From VXPQ01 sp964608315 (GTDB lineage Bacteria > Bacteroidota > Rhodothermia > Rhodothermales > VXPQ01), in assembly GCA_964608315.1 (NCBI GenBank), contig CAZSNF010000016.1:18769-82768 (forward strand): a stretch of 64,000 nt of DNA. The letters run 5' to 3'. Numbering within the stretch: the stretch's first letter is position 1; every line of letters begins with the position of its first letter. The notes beneath the pieces were generated by a model. It searched no databases and was not told where the DNA came from. It saw only the letters and a list, made by a program, of their open reading frames with translations. Below, one piece after another: positions 54,016-61,965 of the stretch. Position numbers and translations under genes: made by a program.

Positions 54016-55151
54016 GATGTTCTTTCGCCTCCTTCTTTGGTGTTTTCCATGATTTCATTAGCCCATCGGGTTGTATCTCGATCAGGCAAACCCGGTCGAC
54101 AAGCGATCTGCATATATGCCCATGCTATCATTTCCCTGAAGGGGCTGTCGATAGATGCAACGCGAAGAAATTCTTTGTTAGAATTCATCTCACCGATTTT
54201 TTCAATAGATATCAACTCTAAATCCCGCAAGTTCCCCGCCATGGTGGGAATATGATTTTCTAGAGCAGGAAAAGGGATAATGGCACCTTGATATCCTTGA
54301 TTTAGCAATGCACCAGGTAAACGATCTTTCAAATTTTTCGGTTTAATTTGTCTTAGAGTTGTTGAATTCAGACCGACATTCATAGAGCAGCACTTGGCAA
54401 CCAAAACGTTTTTTACCTTGGAATCACGTTTAGTGGATACGAGATCACAGGATGGAGTAAGAACTACACGGAACGCGCTTGGATTATCACAATCCGCTTC
54501 TTTTTCTATGAGCAAATCACCCATTTGAACATCGCGACTTATCGGAGGAAACAGATACTGTTCCCAAGGAGCAAGTGCAGCATCATCCCCTAAAGGTTCA
54601 TCCATCAATGCGGCAATGCGTCGCCTGCTTGCACGCTTTATGGTTTCGACACATTGACTGTCATTAATGTCCGTAACAGCATAGGGTGCAACATCTTTCA
54701 TTACATCGACAAAACAATTACGAACATGCTTTTCCGCCTCTTCAATAGCTGTGATATGAGGTCGAAAAGTTTTTATTGCCAACAATACTTCGTTGGTACT
54801 TTTTCTTCCCTTTTGTATACATCTTACGAAGGGATTAGATTTGTAGTCTTCCGCAATTTGATCTGGGAGAGCAGAATAAACGACTACAGGACAGAAATGA
54901 TCTTTCCATATAGAATATAGTATGTTATTACCGGGCACATTTTCTTCTCCAACCTCGCCTAAAAAAAGATCAAGTATTACAATATCAGGAAGGAAAGAGG
55001 GGATTTGTTCTTCAGCTTTTTGGAACGAACATTTCTCATACTTGTAAAAAGGACCTTTATCTCCATTATTAATTCTATCAATTAATTTCAAGACAGGTTC
55101 TACAACCTCTTCGATTTGATCCTCAATAAACAATAATTTTACCATGCTCAT
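54012..55151 (-). CDS. response-regulator receiver protein with unknown C-terminal domain
   Basis: 379 aa. The N-terminal about 120 aa have receiver-domain marks: acidic pocket ED at 10-11 (LLFIEDQ), phospho-acceptor D61 in DIVILDLFLGE, Ser93 in VVVYSALP and Lys114 in CIQKGRKS. The C-terminal about 240 aa (from HVRNCFVDV) match nothing I know; they contain VVLTPSCDLVSTKRD with a Cys/Asp-rich loop and are not a standard DNA-binding HTH. It overlaps the kinase gene by 4 nt and the methyltransferase gene by 4 nt, so the three proteins are probably made in fixed ratio. The partner kinase is the next gene upstream. Confidence 0.82.
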   Translation of the reverse strand: MSMVKLLFIEDQIEEVVEPVLKLIDRINNGDKGPFYKYEKCSFQKAEEQIPSFLPDIVILDLFLGEVGEENVPGNNILYSIWKDHFCPVVVYSALPDQIAEDYKSNPFVRCIQKGRKSTNEVLLAIKTFRPHITAIEEAEKHVRNCFVDVMKDVAPYAVTDINDSQCVETIKRASRRRIAALMDEPLGDDAALAPWEQYLFPPISRDVQMGDLLIEKEADCDNPSAFRVVLTPSCDLVSTKRDSKVKNVLVAKCCSMNVGLNSTTLRQIKPKNLKDRLPGALLNQGYQGAIIPFPALENHIPTMAGNLRDLELISIEKIGEMNSNKEFLRVASIDSPFREMIAWAYMQIACRPGLPDRDTTRWANEIMENTKEGGERTS

Positions 55152-57328
55152 CGTGTACCTCCTTGCTTTTTAATTTTTTTCTTCAGCGGAAGATCGAAGA
55201 CAAACAAAGCACCACCCTTTGCGCCACGATCTTGAGTAGACATTCTCCCTTCGTATGCAGCTACCAACTCTGAAGCCACTGTCAGGCCCATACCGATACC
55301 ACCAGGCTTCTTGGTTACGCCGGGCCAGAAAATTCGTTCCAGATATTCCTTATCAATGCCTGGACCGGTATCGTGAACTTTTACTTGAACACGATCTCTA
55401 TCATCCATTGGACTGATAAGAAATGTCAAATTTCTGTTATTTTTAGGAACATCATTCATCCAGTAAATGGCATTTGTCAGAAGATTCAGAATGATTGCAC
55501 TTAATTCACCAGGATCCACCGCTACGTCGGTTATCGAATCTGGAATATAATACCGAATTCCCTTAGCTTTTATTTCGTCTTGATATAGTTCCAGGCACTC
55601 TTGAATTTGTTTTTCCAAAATAGAATGTCGTTTTCGTCGGCTGAAATTGCGGCTAGCCAAGGGGGCAAAGGTGTCAGCAAGTCGTTCAAGAGCATCGACA
55701 GCTTTATCAGCGCGTCTATATTCATCTTTCAAATCTGTGTCCCTGAAAGGGGCGAATCTTCTTTTAACAAAATCAAGCAAACTGCCGAAGGCGATCGTTC
55801 TATTCCGAATTTCGTGCACCAGCATGTGAGCGATGGTTCCCACAGTCGCAAGCCGACTGTAGTACACAAAACGTTTTTGAATCGTCTTACGCGTCGATTC
55901 GAGCGAAAGGCTAAATTTGCTAATTGCGTCAACGATTATTTCTGTGTCCGCATTTTCCTCTGAAAGAGCTGTTACTTCCTCCACAATATGTTCGCCTGAC
56001 AACTTGGAAAACAAATCGTCCAGTGGCTTTTCAATATCTGGTTTGATTCGATCTTCGTCTCGTTCATTTTCCAGAAGGGCTACGATGGATTTGAGAATTT
56101 CTTCGAACTCAGCTACTTCAATACACAGAGCAAGGCGCTCTCTGTCGCTTGTGTCATTAATTTTGGAATTTTTTTCGGCAGAGATCGAAACGTATCCCAC
56201 GATCTGGCTTGTACTCAGTCTTGTACCGACCTTGCTAATGCGTCTGAGATCAAGGCCTAACCAATCGCGAGCATTCTCTGACTTTGGAAGCACAAGAATT
56301 CCGTCTCGATATACAGAAATACCCTTATGGGCTCGAATTGCCTTGCGAACAAGGCTCTTTTGAAAATCGAAACGATCAGCTATTTCCGATGTGTCATCTG
56401 CAGCTATGTCCCAAGCCCTAATCTCGAAATCGAATGGGCCGCAATGTGCCGTTTCGGAATCATCGGAGAACTGCATAGGATCCTGAATCTGTTCGAAAAT
56501 CCTTTCCCAAGAATGACGTATTTCTTCGGTTCTAGGAGCGTCTTCCTTGATGGGAGCATAATGATACGTCCCTTGAATGTTACCTTTTTCGTCGACATGC
56601 CCTCGAATACTGTATTTCGGTCTGGATAAAAATTCTGGAGATGCGATCTCCACTTGTTCGGTTCCTGCTTGATCTTTATCGGGGTGCGTAAGAAATATCC
56701 TAAAATCTGCTGCATTAGAAAATGGTGATATGAGCCGTGCCAAATTCTCTTCGAGATCGGATATGCGATTTGCGTTCCACGATCCCGACAGATCATAGAT
56801 ACGGAGACGGGTGCCGGAAGCAAAGGGTGGTTTGTAAGGGTAGCGCCTGCATTCGATAAAACTATCCGACACATTTTCGCCTTGAGACATGTTAAACCAA
56901 TTAACAGTAATCTCCCAGCAATCTTCATCAGAAGCTTTTGTCAGCATACTGAGGCGTTGTCCAAGTCGCGCCACAGAAAGACGTCCAAGGCCTTTTGCAC
57001 CAGCGACCCGACGCTGCTTGTCCCCTTGTATGGCGAATGGATTTTGTACCTTGTATGGAGTCGCCACAACAGACCATACACTTTCGATAATTTCCTTGGT
57101 CATCCCGTGCCCGTCGTCTTCAATTTCCAGATAAAGTCCTTCTTCTGGATCGTTGTCGAATCGTAAATGGACGGTCGATGCAAAAGCGTCGTATGAATTC
57201 TTCACCAACTCGATGACAGCCACTACATCGTTGGTCACGAGATCAGCGCCCAACGCAGCGAATACTCGCGGATGCAACCGAAAAGGTATACGCTCTGATT
57301 CGTTCAATATGGATGCTGCCTGTGCCAT
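55148..57328 (-). CDS. dual GHKL protein: MutL/Hsp90-like ATPase fused to histidine kinase
   Basis: 726 aa with two separate GHKL ATP sites. The first (residues 30-180): N-box VIELVKNSYDA with Glu40/Asn44, G1 EDDGHGM (70-76), and G2 GAKGLGRLSV (110-119). This is like MutL/Hsp90/MORC-type. The second is a histidine kinase: HisKA helix AHMLVHEIRNRTIAFGSLL with His505, N-box LLTNAIYWMN (Asn619), G1 HDTGPGI (652-658), G2 GIGMGLTVASELV (677-689). No membrane segment or PAS domain is seen, so it senses something in the cytoplasm. First gene of the operon; the ORF end overlaps the receiver gene by 4 nt. AT-rich. Substrate and signal unknown. Confidence 0.88.
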   Translation of the reverse strand: MAQAASILNESERIPFRLHPRVFAALGADLVTNDVVAVIELVKNSYDAFASTVHLRFDNDPEEGLYLEIEDDGHGMTKEIIESVWSVVATPYKVQNPFAIQGDKQRRVAGAKGLGRLSVARLGQRLSMLTKASDEDCWEITVNWFNMSQGENVSDSFIECRRYPYKPPFASGTRLRIYDLSGSWNANRISDLEENLARLISPFSNAADFRIFLTHPDKDQAGTEQVEIASPEFLSRPKYSIRGHVDEKGNIQGTYHYAPIKEDAPRTEEIRHSWERIFEQIQDPMQFSDDSETAHCGPFDFEIRAWDIAADDTSEIADRFDFQKSLVRKAIRAHKGISVYRDGILVLPKSENARDWLGLDLRRISKVGTRLSTSQIVGYVSISAEKNSKINDTSDRERLALCIEVAEFEEILKSIVALLENERDEDRIKPDIEKPLDDLFSKLSGEHIVEEVTALSEENADTEIIVDAISKFSLSLESTRKTIQKRFVYYSRLATVGTIAHMLVHEIRNRTIAFGSLLDFVKRRFAPFRDTDLKDEYRRADKAVDALERLADTFAPLASRNFSRRKRHSILEKQIQECLELYQDEIKAKGIRYYIPDSITDVAVDPGELSAIILNLLTNAIYWMNDVPKNNRNLTFLISPMDDRDRVQVKVHDTGPGIDKEYLERIFWPGVTKKPGGIGMGLTVASELVAAYEGRMSTQDRGAKGGALFVFDLPLKKKIKKQGGTR

Positions 57329-57771
57329 TGCAAGCTACATATGCTTTGGTTTTTCAGATTGCACTCGATAGTTTAAGGCGCAATTTATGGCATCCCCCTT
57401 GGTAGCCGCTCTGTTAACAAAAATGGTCCCCTAAACTGCTCAGTTTTCAGGAGCCGTTTCAGGTGCAGGATTGCGGTGGGTTACGCCGCCCTCGCTAGCG
57501 GCTTGCGTCTGTAATATACGTTGTCCGGCGTAAGGTTGTCAAGGCTGGCGGGGATGTTTTTGGTTGCTTCGACGCAGAAAGCCGCGCCGCCGAGTGTGTT
57601 CGACGCCCCGGCGCCATCCTTGTTTGCGGACGAACTGTCGCGCAGTTTCCAACTGCCTCAAAGTACCATTCCCGGCGCTTCGGGTTTCAAGCCCCCCTCC
57701 CCGGAACCTTTTCCCCCGCCGGGCGAAAACAGAAAGCCCCCTTTTCCCCACGCCGTCGGCGACCGTCGTTC
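57329..57771. other. intergenic, possible IS remnant at left, no gene seen
   Basis: 443 nt. The left 90 nt are AT-rich and should contain the promoter for the kinase operon on the minus strand, but I cannot fix its boxes. GTTAACAAAAATGGTCCCCT at about 57412 and the AACTGCTCAGTT palindrome next to it look like an old IS end; this is only an impression. The right part returns to GC-rich sequence in front of the receptor gene. Confidence 0.4.
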
Positions 57772-60036
57772 ATGCGTATTTCGTATTGCCTCGCGCAAGC
57801 GTTTTTGTCCGCAGCGATTGCAGCGGCGGCGTTCGGCCAGGACGCTGCCCGGCAAACCGCCTCGCTAAGCGGATATGTCCGCGACGCCACCTCCGGGGAA
57901 ACCCTGCTGCTGGCGAACGTGCGCGTGGAAGGCGCCCTGATCGGGGCGGCCACCAACAATTCGGGGTATTACGCCATAACGGACATTCCGCCGGGCGCCC
58001 TGACGATTTCTGCGTCCTATATCGGGTATCGCACGGAGCGCGTGGAACTCGAACTGGCTCCCGGCGAGCAGCGCCGACTGGATATCGAACTGCTTCCGGC
58101 GGCGCAGGATATCGAGGAAATCACCGTAACCGGCGAGCGGGAGGAATCGTACGAAGCGCGCAAGATCGGCGTGCAGCAACTTCAGACGCAGCTCATCAAG
58201 TCGCTTCCGGCGCTTCTGCAGCCGGACGTATTCCGGTCCCTGCAACTGTTGCCCGGCGTGAAGGCGGCCTCGGACTATTCGAGCGGCCTCTATATTCGGG
58301 GCGGCGGGCCGGATCAGACGCTTATTTTGCTTGATCGCACCACCATCTACAACCCGTCCCATTTCTTCGGCGTTTTTTCAACGTTCAATCCTGACGCCAT
58401 CAAGGACGTGCGGCTCTACAAGGGCGGGTTTCCCGCCGAGTACGGCGGTCGTCTGGGGTCGGTGCTCGACATCTACAACCGGGACGGAAACAGGCGCGAA
58501 TTCGACGCGGGCCTTGCGCTTGGCCTGCTTTCCTCGCGGGGCATTGTCGAGGGCCCCTGGCGGCGCGGCTCCTATATGCTGGCGATGCGGCGCTCCACCG
58601 TCGAACCGATATTGTACTTTTTGCGCCAGGCGGACGTCGAAGGCATTCCGGATGCGTTTTATTTCGTGGACGCGAACGGGAAATTCAATTTCGACTTGTC
58701 GAACAGGGATTTCATTTCGCTTGCGTTTTACGCCGGGCAGGATGTGCTGGACATAGAGATCGTGGACGACGCCCGCGCGAATATCCGATACGGGAACAGA
58801 ACATTGAGCGTGAACTGGACCCATCTTTTTTCGCAGCAGCTTTTTTCCAATTTTACGTTCACCGGATCGCAATATTTCAGCAGGCCGGTGATCGAACTGG
58901 CGGCTACGCCCATAGAGAATGAAAATACGGTGGGCGATCTTTCCGTCAAGGGCGATTTCGAATACATTCCGGGCGGGAGCGTTTCAGCGAAAGCCGGTTT
59001 CTGGACGGGCCTCCTGAACTTGCGTTTCCGCACGGATTTTAATGAAGAAACGGCGATAAACTGGCTTACCCGAAGCGTGTATTCTTCTGCGTATGCGCAG
59101 GCTCGCTGGCGTCCTGCGCCGCGCATTACCGTCGAAGGCGGCGTTCGGGGGAATTATTTCGAGGAGGGCGGGTTTGTCCGGGCCTCGCCCCGCCTGTCGT
59201 TCGAATACGAACCAACGCCTGCGTTGCGGCTTCAGGCTGCCTACGGGCGGCAGTACCAGTTTCTTACGCTCATAACCAGCGAACTTTTTTCGGGATTCGA
59301 CACCTGGCTGGCTACCGGAGAGGGGGTGCGCCCTTCGCGCGGCAACCAGGTCGTTATCGGCGCGAAACATATTTCTCCGCTTGGATTCAACCTGGATGTG
59401 GAGGCGTATTACCGCACGATGCAGAATCTTTTCGAATGGGATCCTTTCGTGTCGGATGTGGCGGGGCTGGACTACGACGAGTTGTTTCGTTTTGGAGAGG
59501 GCCGCGCTTATGGCCTCGAAATGATTGCGCAGCGTCCGCAAGGGCGCGTGAACGGATTCGTGGCCAGCACGCTAAGCCGTACCCGTCGCCGGTTTCCGAA
59601 CGTCAACGATTTTCGGTTTTATTCGCCCAAATACGACCGAACGCTGGACGTGAAGACCGTGCTCAATGTCGAAATATCGCGCGCCTTTCGAGCCAGCGCC
59701 GTCTGGACGTATGCGACCGGGCAGGCCTATACCGAGCCGCTTGCGCAATACCGCCTCGTGCATTCGCCGTTCGATTCGGACTGGTCCAATGCGCTGGTCA
59801 CGAAATACAACAACCGCCGCTTGCCGGCGTACCACCGCCTCGATGTGGGCGTTTCCTGGTTCGCCAGACTGTTCGGCGCGGATTGCGAACTGCAAGCACA
59901 GGCGCTGAATGCGTACGCCCGCCGCAATATCTGGTTTTATTTCTTCGATTTTACGGATGCGGCGGATATCGAGCGGAACGAGATACCGCAGATTCCCGTG
60001 CCGCTTCCGAACATTTCGCTCACCCTCGACTTCTGA
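57772..60036 (+). CDS. TonB-dependent outer-membrane receptor
   Basis: 754 aa, signal peptide ending AAAAFG-QDAA. Order: CarboxypepD_reg-like domain (SLSGYVRDATSGETLLLANVRVEG to LDIELLPAAQDIEE, about 30-118), plug domain (EITVTGEREESYEARKIGVQQL, QPDVFRSLQLLPGVKAASDYSSGLYIRGGGPDQTLILLDRTTIYNPSHFFG), then a barrel to the C-terminal NISLTLDF, which ends in Phe as outer-membrane barrels do. It should take up a ligand with energy from TonB/ExbBD. The DUF4249 lipoprotein starts one base after its stop codon. Ligand unknown. Confidence 0.94.
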   Translation: MRISYCLAQAFLSAAIAAAAFGQDAARQTASLSGYVRDATSGETLLLANVRVEGALIGAATNNSGYYAITDIPPGALTISASYIGYRTERVELELAPGEQRRLDIELLPAAQDIEEITVTGEREESYEARKIGVQQLQTQLIKSLPALLQPDVFRSLQLLPGVKAASDYSSGLYIRGGGPDQTLILLDRTTIYNPSHFFGVFSTFNPDAIKDVRLYKGGFPAEYGGRLGSVLDIYNRDGNRREFDAGLALGLLSSRGIVEGPWRRGSYMLAMRRSTVEPILYFLRQADVEGIPDAFYFVDANGKFNFDLSNRDFISLAFYAGQDVLDIEIVDDARANIRYGNRTLSVNWTHLFSQQLFSNFTFTGSQYFSRPVIELAATPIENENTVGDLSVKGDFEYIPGGSVSAKAGFWTGLLNLRFRTDFNEETAINWLTRSVYSSAYAQARWRPAPRITVEGGVRGNYFEEGGFVRASPRLSFEYEPTPALRLQAAYGRQYQFLTLITSELFSGFDTWLATGEGVRPSRGNQVVIGAKHISPLGFNLDVEAYYRTMQNLFEWDPFVSDVAGLDYDELFRFGEGRAYGLEMIAQRPQGRVNGFVASTLSRTRRRFPNVNDFRFYSPKYDRTLDVKTVLNVEISRAFRASAVWTYATGQAYTEPLAQYRLVHSPFDSDWSNALVTKYNNRRLPAYHRLDVGVSWFARLFGADCELQAQALNAYARRNIWFYFFDFTDAADIERNEIPQIPVPLPNISLTLDF

Positions 60037-60037
60037 T

Positions 60038-60952
60038 ATGCGTTCCGCGTTTGCATGGATATTGGTTTTTGCAGGGGCCGTTCTGGCGGGGCTCTGGTCC
60101 GGTTGCGACGCGGCCGGCCCGCCCGAGTTCGAGGAGGAAATCGTGGTGGAGGGCTATCTCGAGGCCGGTAAGCCGATCGGCTACGTTACCGTAAGCCGGA
60201 CGCTGCCGGTCAACCAGACGTACGATCCCGCGATGCAAGGCGTGGCGGGCGCAGCGGCGCGCATCGAACTGCTTGAAGCCGAGGGGAATGGGGTGGAGAC
60301 AGCCTGGCCCCTGTTCGCTCCCGACCCATCTTCGGGGCGGTACCGTACGGAGGAGGCAGTGGATGTGTTGCCGCTGCGGACGTATCGCCTTGTGGTGGAC
60401 GTTCCCGGGGCCGGAACGGTTACTTCGGAAACGACGACGCCCGCCCTGTTCCGTTTTGTGGATACGGAAGAACGAACGTTCGTTTACGATGAGGGCGAAG
60501 CGCCCCTGTTCGAGATTACGGAGCCTTTTTACCCGGGCCGTCAGAGTATTTTCCTGATCACCACCATTGCGCTCGAAGCCGATTCGATGAATTTGACCCC
60601 GTTCGCCGACGGGCTTGACGAGGACCTGTTTACGCTTCGCGAGAATGTGTCGCCGCCGCTGAACGGCGAGAATTTCGACCGAACGCCGAGCGGGGGGATG
60701 CGCATCCGGTATCCCTGGATCGGGCTGGCCTTTTATGGGCTCAACGAGATGCGGATTCAGGCGATCGACGACAACGCGTTCGATTTCGTGCGTTCGAACG
60801 CGGTGCAGCAGGCAGACCAGGGCGGTTCGTCGACATTATCGCCGGGCGAAATTCCCAATGTGCTTGATCATGTGGAAGGGGGGCGCGGCCTGTTCGGCAG
60901 TTTCGCCAGCGCTTCCGTGCGGTTTCGGGTATTGCCTAATCCAGACCGGTAG
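60038..60952 (+). CDS. DUF4249 lipoprotein
   Basis: 304 aa from the ATG at 60038, one base after the receptor stop codon. Signal peptide MRSAFAWILVFAGAVLAGLWSGC with a lipobox-like WSGC. The beta-rich body has the DUF4249 opening EEIVVEGYLEAGKPIGYVTVSRTLPV and VPGAGTVTSETTTPALF. In Bacteroidota, this family regularly follows a short TonB receptor with a CarboxypepD_reg domain and probably forms its surface lid or partner. No enzyme motif. Confidence 0.87.
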   Translation: MRSAFAWILVFAGAVLAGLWSGCDAAGPPEFEEEIVVEGYLEAGKPIGYVTVSRTLPVNQTYDPAMQGVAGAAARIELLEAEGNGVETAWPLFAPDPSSGRYRTEEAVDVLPLRTYRLVVDVPGAGTVTSETTTPALFRFVDTEERTFVYDEGEAPLFEITEPFYPGRQSIFLITTIALEADSMNLTPFADGLDEDLFTLRENVSPPLNGENFDRTPSGGMRIRYPWIGLAFYGLNEMRIQAIDDNAFDFVRSNAVQQADQGGSSTLSPGEIPNVLDHVEGGRGLFGSFASASVRFRVLPNPDR

Positions 60953-61046
60953 CGTTTTGCGCGCGCATCGTTCGCCGCGGCTGGTTTGCGCGCGTTTTCG
61001 TACGGATGTGCAAGCCGGATTGCGGCAAGCAGATGCGGGCGCATGC

Positions 61047-61080
61047 AAAAGCCCGCGAGGAATAGTCCCCGCGGGCTTTA
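61047..61080. terminator. rho-independent terminator
   Basis: AAAGCCCGCG at 61048-61057 pairs with CGCGGGCTTT at 61070-61079, loop of 12 nt, A-run on the left and T-rich right. It can act in both directions and lies between the convergent DUF4249 and small heat-shock genes. Confidence 0.85.
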
Positions 61081-61145
61081 GGGTTTTGGCCAACCAGGAG
61101 GCGGAGCGCGTTGACGCCGGGCTCGCGCTGTTTATTGCGCCGCGC

Positions 61146-61610
61146 CTACTTCACCGCGATGCGGTGCGGACGGTGGGGCTCCTCCTTCGGAATGCGGATG
61201 GTCAGCACGCCGGCTTCGTAGGAAGCTGCGATGCGGCCTCCGTCGCTGGCCGCCTTGGGCAGGCGGTACGAGAAACCGAATTTTCCGCGGACCCTGTCGG
61301 TGCGTATCGACGTCTCGTTCTCGGCGGGGGCGGGAATTTCCCGTTCGCCGCTCACGGTCAGGACGTTCTCCTGCCAGTTGACGTCGAACGTGTCCCTGGT
61401 CATGCCGGGCGCGTCCGCGTTCAGGACATATTCCGCCTCCGATTCCGAAATGTCCACGCGGGGGGACCAGTTGGTCGCTGCTTCGTCCGGGGAGCAGCAG
61501 TCTGCTTCGACGCAGAAATTCCCAAGGGTTCTCGATGGAAAAAAGTCGTGAAAGAGCCGGTCGATGTCGCGTAGCCGGCTGATCGGCGTGAAACGAACCA
61601 GGTTGTTCAT
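61146..61610 (-). CDS. small heat-shock protein (Hsp20/alpha-crystallin)
   Basis: 154 aa from the ATG at 61610, preceded by GAGAGG at 8 nt; a start at 61625 is possible. The alpha-crystallin domain runs from WSPRVDISESEAEYVLNADAPG to the closing VLTIRIPKEE with the A-x-x-x-n-GVL motif (AASYEAGVLTIRIP). The N-terminal arm LRDIDRLFHDFF is typical. It holds unfolding proteins in the cytoplasm. Cysteines in FCVEADCCSPDE are unusual for the family. No sigma32 promoter can be fixed. Confidence 0.94.
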   Translation of the reverse strand: MNNLVRFTPISRLRDIDRLFHDFFPSRTLGNFCVEADCCSPDEAATNWSPRVDISESEAEYVLNADAPGMTRDTFDVNWQENVLTVSGEREIPAPAENETSIRTDRVRGKFGFSYRLPKAASDGGRIAASYEAGVLTIRIPKEEPHRPHRIAVK

Positions 61611-61734
61611 GGCGTAACCTCTCATTTAAGGATGGTGGATTGTTGCGAGGATGTTGCCCGCCTGTTAATCAAAGGCTGTGCCAATCCGGAAAGTCTGACA
61701 AAATGACACATGATCTTGCGTTGACCTATGTGGT

Positions 61735-61790
61735 AAGGAAGCGCTGATTAATCCGCCTGTGCAAGTTTGGCGTTTAATCAGCGTATCCTT
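61735..61790. repeat. minimal copy of the palindromic repeat family
   Basis: 56 bp made almost only of the two ends: AAGGAAGCGCTGATTAATC at the left and GTTTAATCAGCGTATCCTT at the right. Both arms share the GCGC/GC change relative to CTC/GAG in other copies, so pairing is kept again. Confidence 0.7.
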
Positions 61791-61848
61791 GACGCTCGGG
61801 GTTTCCAGGCACTGGATCAGGCGGCTTGATTTTGAAATTTTCGCCGGG

Positions 61849-61888
61849 TATATTATCTTGGGAAAGGATATATTATCTTGGGAAAGGA
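61849..61888 (+). repeat. two tandem 20-bp units upstream of the second Ig-protein gene
   Basis: TATATTATCTTGGGAAAGGA occurs at 61849-61868 and 61869-61888, without mismatch. The unit contains a possible -10 element (TATATTAT or TATTAT) and lies 78 nt before the start codon of the Ig-like gene, so it may affect its expression. Confidence 0.8.
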
Positions 61889-61965
61889 AAGGGGGATCAA
61901 GGAGAAGAAAAGTGGTTGCGATCTTGCGGCGACATACGATTTCCAGAGAGGAGGCCGTGCACTCC

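Noticed and set aside
57412..57500. IS end next to the kinase operon
   Set aside because: Only a vague likeness; no paired end or transposase, so not reported as a mobile element.
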